Below are positions 59,609-64,000 of a DNA stretch of 64,000 nucleotides, piece by piece. Within the stretch, counting starts at the first letter, position 1. Each line of letters starts with the position of its first letter. A program made the position numbers and the translations under genes. Source of the stretch: Rhodocista pekingensis (lineage in GTDB: Bacteria > Pseudomonadota > Alphaproteobacteria > Azospirillales > Azospirillaceae); the NCBI RefSeq assembly GCF_042665545.1, contig NZ_JBHTCM010000008.1, positions 14,382 to 78,381 on the forward strand, written 5' to 3'. The notes under the pieces are model-generated. The model worked only from the letters and a program-made list of their open reading frames with translations. It had not been told where the DNA came from and searched no databases.

Positions 59609-60656
59609 GGTGCAGTCCCTGCGTTCCGCCCTGAACCGGGCAGCCGCAGGATACCCCTTCGGCGACCGCCTGCGGAAGCATGGAGATCATCGGTTCCGCA
59701 CCGGGGGTCTCGTCGTTGCCGTTTCCATTCTGGCTGGATGCGGGGCGGGGCTGGCCGGGGAGGGGGCGACGCGGCCGGTGCCGCTGTCGGAGGAGCCCGG
59801 CCTCGGCGACCGGGTCGGCGCCCTGCGCTTCCGCGGCGGTCTTGATATCCGGCACGATGATCCGGCCTTCGGCGGCCTGTCCAGCCTCCGGGTGACGCCG
59901 GAGGGCACGGGCTTCACCGCCCTTTCCGACCGCGGGCACGTCGTCACCGGCCGTCTGATCCACGACGCCGAGGGGCGCCTGACCGGCGCCGCCGATCTCA
60001 CCGTCGCGCCCCTGCGCGACAGCGACGGCAGCGTCCTGGCGGGCCGGCGCTCCGACTCCGAGGAGATGGCGCATCTGCCCGGGGGTGGTTGGGTCGTGTC
60101 CTTCGAGCGCGAGCACCGGCTGATGCGCTATCCGGAGGTTCTGGCCGCGGGCACGCCGACGGCCCTGGCCGGCCCGGACGGGCTGTCCGGGCTGAGCGGG
60201 AACAGCGGGATAGAGGCGATGGCGGCCCTGGCCGACGGCACCCTGGTCCTGATCGCGGAAGGCGAGGCAGAGGAGGAGCGGCACCGCGGCTGGCTCGGTG
60301 GCGCCGACGGCTGGCAGCCCTTCACCTATCTGGCGCAGCCGCCCTACCGGCCGGTCGGGGCCGCGGTGCTGCCGGACGGCGACCTGCTGGTGCTGGAGCG
60401 GCGCTACAGCTGGCCCGCCGGTGTCGGGGCGCGGATCGCCCGGGTGCCGCGGCAAGGGCTGGTCGCCGGCGCCGAGGTGGCGGGGGAGACGGTCGCCCGG
60501 CTGGAACGGCCGCTGACGGTGGACAATTACGAAGGGATCGACGTGCGGCGGCCGCCCGGCGGCCCGACCCGGATCTACCTGATCTCCGACGACAATTTCA
60601 GCGCCTCGCAGCGCACCCTGCTGCTGGTCTTCGACCTGGAGGAGAACCGCCGCTGA
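59607..60656 (+). CDS. Esterase-like/phytase-like (DUF-type) lipoprotein
   Basis: A 349-residue protein. A hydrophobic segment ending in lipobox-like LAGC (SILAGCGAG) follows about 40 residues from the ATG at 59607. Then come GGLDIRHDDPAFGGLSSLRVTPEGTGFTALSDRGHVVTGRL, EEMAHLPGGGWVVSFEREHRLMRY, IEAMAALADGTLVLIAEG and NYEGIDVRRPPGGPTRIYLISDDNFS. This is the pattern of the esterase-like activity of phytase family (beta-propeller). No in-frame start was found closer to the signal. The ATG coincides with the divergent gene's ATG (CCATGG), so the true start may differ. Confidence 0.8.
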   Translation: MVQSLRSALNRAAAGYPFGDRLRKHGDHRFRTGGLVVAVSILAGCGAGLAGEGATRPVPLSEEPGLGDRVGALRFRGGLDIRHDDPAFGGLSSLRVTPEGTGFTALSDRGHVVTGRLIHDAEGRLTGAADLTVAPLRDSDGSVLAGRRSDSEEMAHLPGGGWVVSFEREHRLMRYPEVLAAGTPTALAGPDGLSGLSGNSGIEAMAALADGTLVLIAEGEAEEERHRGWLGGADGWQPFTYLAQPPYRPVGAAVLPDGDLLVLERRYSWPAGVGARIARVPRQGLVAGAEVAGETVARLERPLTVDNYEGIDVRRPPGGPTRIYLISDDNFSASQRTLLLVFDLEENRR

Positions 60657-60759
60657 CGCATGCCGCGTCTGTCCGCCGTGGATGGGGTCGCGCTTGCCGC
60701 CCCGGCCCGCGGGCATGCTAGCCTTCCCGCAGCTTGGTGAACCGCGCGGGGAGCGCATC

Positions 60760-62085
60760 ATGGACGGCAGCGTGCCGGCACCGAACGATCTGGGCGCCTA
60801 CTGGATGCCCTTCACCGCCAACCGGCAGTTCAAGGCGGCGCCCCGCCTCCTGGTCTCCGCCGACGGCATGTACTACCGCAGCCATGACGGCCGGCAGGTG
60901 CTGGACGGCACCGCCGGGCTCTGGTGCGTCAATGCCGGGCACAACCGCGCCCCGGTCGTGGAGGCGATCCGGCGCGCAGCCGGGGAACTGGACTTCGCCC
61001 CCAGCTTCCAGATGGGCCATCCGGGCGCCTTCCGGGCTGCCTCGGCATTGGCGGCGCTGGCGCCGGTCGGGCTCGACCATGTCTTCTTCACCGGTTCGGG
61101 CTCCGAATCGGTGGATACGGCCCTGAAGATCGCGCTCGCCTACCACCGGGTCCGGGGCGAGGGGCAGCGCACCCGCCTGATCGGCCGCGAGCGCGGCTAT
61201 CACGGCGTCGGCTTCGGCGGCATCTCGGTCGGCGGCATCGCCACCAACCGCCGGACCTTCGGGCCGCTGCTGGCCGGGGTGGACCATCTGCCCCACACCT
61301 ACGACCGCACCCGCCAGGGCTTCTCCCGCGGGCAGCCGGAGTGGGGGGCGGATCTGGCCGATGCGCTGGAGCGCATCGTGGCGCTGCACGATCCCAGCAC
61401 CATCGCTGCCGTCATCGTGGAGCCGATGGCCGGCTCGACCGGGGTGCTGGTGCCGCCGCGGGGCTATCTGGAGCGGTTGCGCGCGACCTGCGACCGGCAC
61501 GGCATCCTGCTGATCTTCGACGAGGTCATCACCGGCTTCGGGCGGTTGGGCGCCCCCTTCGCCGCCGACCGCTTCGGTGTCGTCCCCGATCTGATGACGG
61601 TGGCGAAGGGGCTGACCAACGGGGCCGTGCCGATGGGCGCCGTGCTGGTCAGCGGGGCCGTGCATGACGCCTTCATGCAGGGGCCGCCGGGGCAGATCGA
61701 GCTGTTCCACGGCTACACCTATTCCGCCCACCCGCTGGCCTGCGCCGCGGCGGAGGCGACGCTGGCGCTCTACCGCGAGGAGGGGCTGTTCCAGCGGGCG
61801 GCGGATCTGGAGCCGGTGCTGGAGGAGGCGGTGCATGCCCTGCGCGGCCGCCGCCATGTCATCGACGTGCGCAATCTCGGCCTCGTCGCCGGCATCGAGC
61901 TGGAGCCGCGCCCGAACGCGCCCGGCGCGCGGGCCTATGAGGCGTTCGTGCGCTGCTACGAGGCCGGCGTGCTGATCCGGGTGACCGGCGACATCATCGC
62001 CCTGTCGCCGCCGCTGATCGTTTCGGAGGCGGAGATCGGGCGGATCGTCGATACGCTGCGCGACGTGCTGGAACTGGTGACCTGA
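60760..62085 (+). CDS. Omega-amino acid:pyruvate aminotransferase (class III, PLP)
   Basis: A 441-residue transaminase. DLGAYWMPFTANRQFKAAPRLL is the signature start of the beta-alanine/omega-amino acid:pyruvate group. Downstream are GSESVDTALKIALAYHR, ERGYHGVGFGGISVGGI, IFDEVITGFGRLG, and the PLP Lys in DLMTVAKGLTNGAVPMGAVL. It likely transfers amino groups from beta-alanine or related omega-amines to pyruvate. GGGGAGCG before the ATG supports this start. It converges with a PuuB-like oxidase, with 28 bases between stops, fitting polyamine or beta-alanine breakdown. Confidence 0.93.
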   Translation: MDGSVPAPNDLGAYWMPFTANRQFKAAPRLLVSADGMYYRSHDGRQVLDGTAGLWCVNAGHNRAPVVEAIRRAAGELDFAPSFQMGHPGAFRAASALAALAPVGLDHVFFTGSGSESVDTALKIALAYHRVRGEGQRTRLIGRERGYHGVGFGGISVGGIATNRRTFGPLLAGVDHLPHTYDRTRQGFSRGQPEWGADLADALERIVALHDPSTIAAVIVEPMAGSTGVLVPPRGYLERLRATCDRHGILLIFDEVITGFGRLGAPFAADRFGVVPDLMTVAKGLTNGAVPMGAVLVSGAVHDAFMQGPPGQIELFHGYTYSAHPLACAAAEATLALYREEGLFQRAADLEPVLEEAVHALRGRRHVIDVRNLGLVAGIELEPRPNAPGARAYEAFVRCYEAGVLIRVTGDIIALSPPLIVSEAEIGRIVDTLRDVLELVT

Positions 62086-62113
62086 CCGCCGGGCCGGGGC
62101 CGGAGGGCGGGGC

Positions 62114-63388
62114 CTACAGCAGGTCCCGCATCCGGTACCACATCATGGCCAGCACCAGCGCCGGCTTGCGCAGGCTGCCGCCGCCGGGGAAAGGGGCGTG
62201 GGGGATGCGGGCGAAGACGTCGAACCGCTCCGCCTGCCCGGCGATCGCCTCGGCCATCAGGCGGCCGCAGATCGCCGTCATCGCCACGCCATGACCGCTG
62301 TAGCCCTGGGCGTAGTACGTCGCCGGGCCGATGCGGCCGACATGGGGCGTGCGGTCCATGGTGATCGCCACGTGCCCGCCCCAGCAGTAGTCGATGCGCG
62401 CCTCCTCAAGCTGCGGGAAGAAGCGCAGCATCGTCCGCCGCAGCGCCTGCTTGAGGTCGGGCCGGTCCAGCCCCGAATAGCTGACGCCGCCGCCGAACAG
62501 GAAGCGGTGGTCGGGGGAGCGACGGTAGTAGTTCAGCACGAAGTTGGTGTCCGCGACGGCGTGGCCTGACGGGATCAGCGCGCGGGCGCGCTCCTCGCCC
62601 AGCGGCTCGGTGCCGATGATGTAGGTCGCCACCGGCATGATCCGGCCGGCGATCTCCGGCACCAGCCGGCCGAGATAGGCGTTGCCCGCCAGCACCAGGA
62701 AGCGGGGCAGCACGCGGCCGGTCTTCGTCTCCGCCTGCGGCGCGGCGCCGGTCTCCAGGTGCAGGACGCGGCTGCCCTCGAAGATCCGCACCCCCAGGCT
62801 CTCCGCCGCGCGCGCCAGCCCCAGAACATAGCGCAGCGGATGCAGATGGCCGCTGCCTTCGTCCAGGACGCTGCCGACATAGGCGTTGGTGGCGATCTCG
62901 GCCCGGGTCTGCTCCTGGTCCAGCAGGCGGGTGCGGTCGTAGCCCAGTCCGGCCAGTTCCTCCCGCCAGGCCTCCAGCTCGTCCATCTGCCGCTTCTTCA
63001 GCGCCGCCAGCAGATAGCCCCAGTGCAGGTCGCACTCGATCCCGAACCGGTCCACCAGATCGGCCAGGATGGTCTTCGCCTCCTCGCTCAGATGCCAGAG
63101 GCGGACCGCATCCTCCCGACCGACCCAGCCGGCGATGGTGCCGATGCTCTTGTTGAAGCCGGTGACGATCTGGCCGCCGTTGCGCCCCGACGCCCCCCAG
63201 CCGATCCGCTCCGCCTCCAGCACGACCACATCATAGCCGCGCTGCGCCAGCTCGATGGCCGTGACCAGCCCGGTATAACCGGCGCCGACGATGCAGACGT
63301 CGCAGCGGACATCGCCGGTCAGGGGCGGGCGGCGGGTCGGGATGTCGGCCGTGTCGGCGTACCAGGAGCGCGGATAGGATTTCGGCAT
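62114..63388 (-). CDS. puuB: FAD-dependent oxidoreductase, gamma-glutamylputrescine oxidase-like
   Basis: A 424-residue flavoprotein of the DAO family. The FAD-binding dinucleotide motif is VCIVGAGYTGLVTAIELAQRGYDVVVLEA, with WGASGRNGGQIVTGFN, DEGSGHLHPLRYVLGLARAAESLG, and a terminal GRIGPATYYAQGYSGHGVAMTAICGRLMAEAI. This matches PuuB-like amine oxidases acting on gamma-glutamylputrescine or a related secondary amine. No puuA, puuC or puuD was found nearby, so the exact substrate is open. Start is ATG 63388; ATG 63412 is an alternative. Confidence 0.85.
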   Translation of the reverse strand: MPKSYPRSWYADTADIPTRRPPLTGDVRCDVCIVGAGYTGLVTAIELAQRGYDVVVLEAERIGWGASGRNGGQIVTGFNKSIGTIAGWVGREDAVRLWHLSEEAKTILADLVDRFGIECDLHWGYLLAALKKRQMDELEAWREELAGLGYDRTRLLDQEQTRAEIATNAYVGSVLDEGSGHLHPLRYVLGLARAAESLGVRIFEGSRVLHLETGAAPQAETKTGRVLPRFLVLAGNAYLGRLVPEIAGRIMPVATYIIGTEPLGEERARALIPSGHAVADTNFVLNYYRRSPDHRFLFGGGVSYSGLDRPDLKQALRRTMLRFFPQLEEARIDYCWGGHVAITMDRTPHVGRIGPATYYAQGYSGHGVAMTAICGRLMAEAIAGQAERFDVFARIPHAPFPGGGSLRKPALVLAMMWYRMRDLL

Positions 63389-63464
63389 GGGCCAGGTTCT
63401 GTACTCAAGCAAGGGGCAGACGAGCTGGGTTGTGATTCAACCCTTCGAACAGAGGGAGGGGATC

Positions 63465-63930
63465 ATGACCCTGTTCGGTCTGGCGGACAAGGAATGGGCG
63501 ATCATCTCGCCATTGCTGCCGTACAAGCCCGCACGCGGTGCCGCGGACGGATGACCGGCCTGTCCCGAACGGCATCTTCCGCATTCTGCATTGGGGGAGC
63601 GTGACGCGCCCTGCCGGGGCGCTCCGGTCTTCCCCGCTGCAACCGGCTCAACTGTTGGGGCAGGGACGCGGTCTGGCTGAGGGTGTCCAATGCCTTGGCG
63701 GCGCAGCCGCTCCCGTGCATCGACAGGTCCATCTCTCGGCGCCTACCGGGGCTACGACTGGGGGGCCTTGACCAGCCTGGTCGGGGATGCAGGCGGAACC
63801 GCCCGCACCCCCACCCAGCCTGACCGCAGAATCCGACAGTCCGTCGCTTCTTCAACACGCTCAGGAACTTTGTCCTCGCCATCCTGCTCGCCGCATCCCG
63901 ACCATGGATGCGGCCTTATGAAGTTCCGAC
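63465..63930 (+). pseudogene. Decayed IS5-type transposase remnant
   Basis: The first 29 codons (63465-63554) read MTLFGLADKEWAIISPLLPYK..., like the start of IS5-family transposases, then meet a stop. In the next frame (from 63550) DDRPVPNGIFRILHWG continues the same alignment. Around 63626 CNRLNCWGRDAVWLRVSNALA resembles the downstream family part. From 63842 RRFFNTLRNF and LAILLAASRPWMRPYE resemble the C-terminus. At least three frame changes and a large internal loss make it inactive. No terminal repeats or target-site duplication were identified. An AGAGGGAGG site still precedes the first ATG. Confidence 0.78.
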
Positions 63931-63999
63931 CTATCCCATCCAGAGTCCCGTGTCGGCGGCGGTGGCGATGCGGTTTTCGCCGATGCCCCAGACGAGCCA
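63931..63999 (-). CDS. Possible C-terminal end of a gene continuing past the right edge
   Basis: On the minus strand the last 22 codons before a TAG at 63933-63931 read WLVWGIGENRIATAADTGLWMG. The composition is plausible coding sequence for this GC content, but it is too short to identify and could be chance. The gene would extend beyond base 64000. Confidence 0.3.
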   Translation of the reverse strand, partial: WLVWGIGENRIATAADTGLWMG

Positions 64000-64000
64000 G

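Overview
The window is high-GC DNA packed with conserved housekeeping genes. Its gene order and families point to an alphaproteobacterium of the Rhodospirillales, probably close to Azospirillum/Rhodocista; this is inferred from gene content, not from any search. Signs used include a divK-pleD pair, EipB (DUF1849), DUF1036 and DUF2062 proteins, a pyrB-pyrC-plsY-dprA-topA-rnr-rpmG run, and a slt/dapA-smpB / rpoZ-rsh-DUF2062-pdxJ-acpS-lepB-rnc-era / recO-parC run. No rRNA, tRNA or CRISPR array was seen.

Layout. 1-1.3 kb: start of a MarR-type regulator with a long palindrome over its start codon, then an EipB-like periplasmic protein. 1.3-4.7 kb: DNA polymerase IV (minus), then divK and pleD (plus; cell-cycle and c-di-GMP signalling). 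5.0-16.5 kb: a minus-strand block for pyrimidine synthesis (pyrB and a dihydroorotase-like pyrC), phospholipid synthesis (plsY), DNA uptake/recombination (dprA), topoisomerase I, RNase R, an S41 protease lipoprotein and ribosomal protein L33. 16.7-21.7 kb: a DUF4142 protein, a Tat-exported dienelactone hydrolase, a CoA transferase, a short unknown protein, an AEC transporter and ruvX. 21.8-23.6 kb: gatCA without gatB.

23.6-31.8 kb is the most accessory part. It holds short repeats and a low-GC polytopic membrane protein that looks acquired, an exported methyltransferase, an APC permease with a duplicated motif, an XRE regulator, a DMT transporter and DUF6065/DUF2934 proteins. 31.8-50.5 kb returns to core genes: lytic transglycosylase, dapA, smpB, a family-5 uracil-DNA glycosylase with an NYN-domain protein, folK, rpoZ, the (p)ppGpp enzyme Rsh, pdxJ, acpS, lepB, rnc, era, recO and parC. 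A minus-strand PAS-GGDEF-EAL gene sits between era and recO.

50.7-64 kb is metabolic and envelope-related: a glutathione S-transferase-like protein, a ThDP enzyme, a TRAP transporter DctQM pair without its binding protein, a CapD-like nucleotide-sugar dehydratase, a short histidine kinase, two small unknown proteins, an esterase-like lipoprotein, an omega-amino-acid:pyruvate aminotransferase facing a PuuB-like amine oxidase, and a decayed IS5-type transposase at the right edge.

I found no convincing new multi-gene system. The best leads are single genes or sites: the degenerate dihydroorotase beside pyrB, the low-GC membrane gene with its repeats, the exported methyltransferase, several proteins with fresh-looking short tandem repeats (APC permease, FolK, NYN protein, DctM, CapD), and palindromes at 221-249 and 31757-31805.
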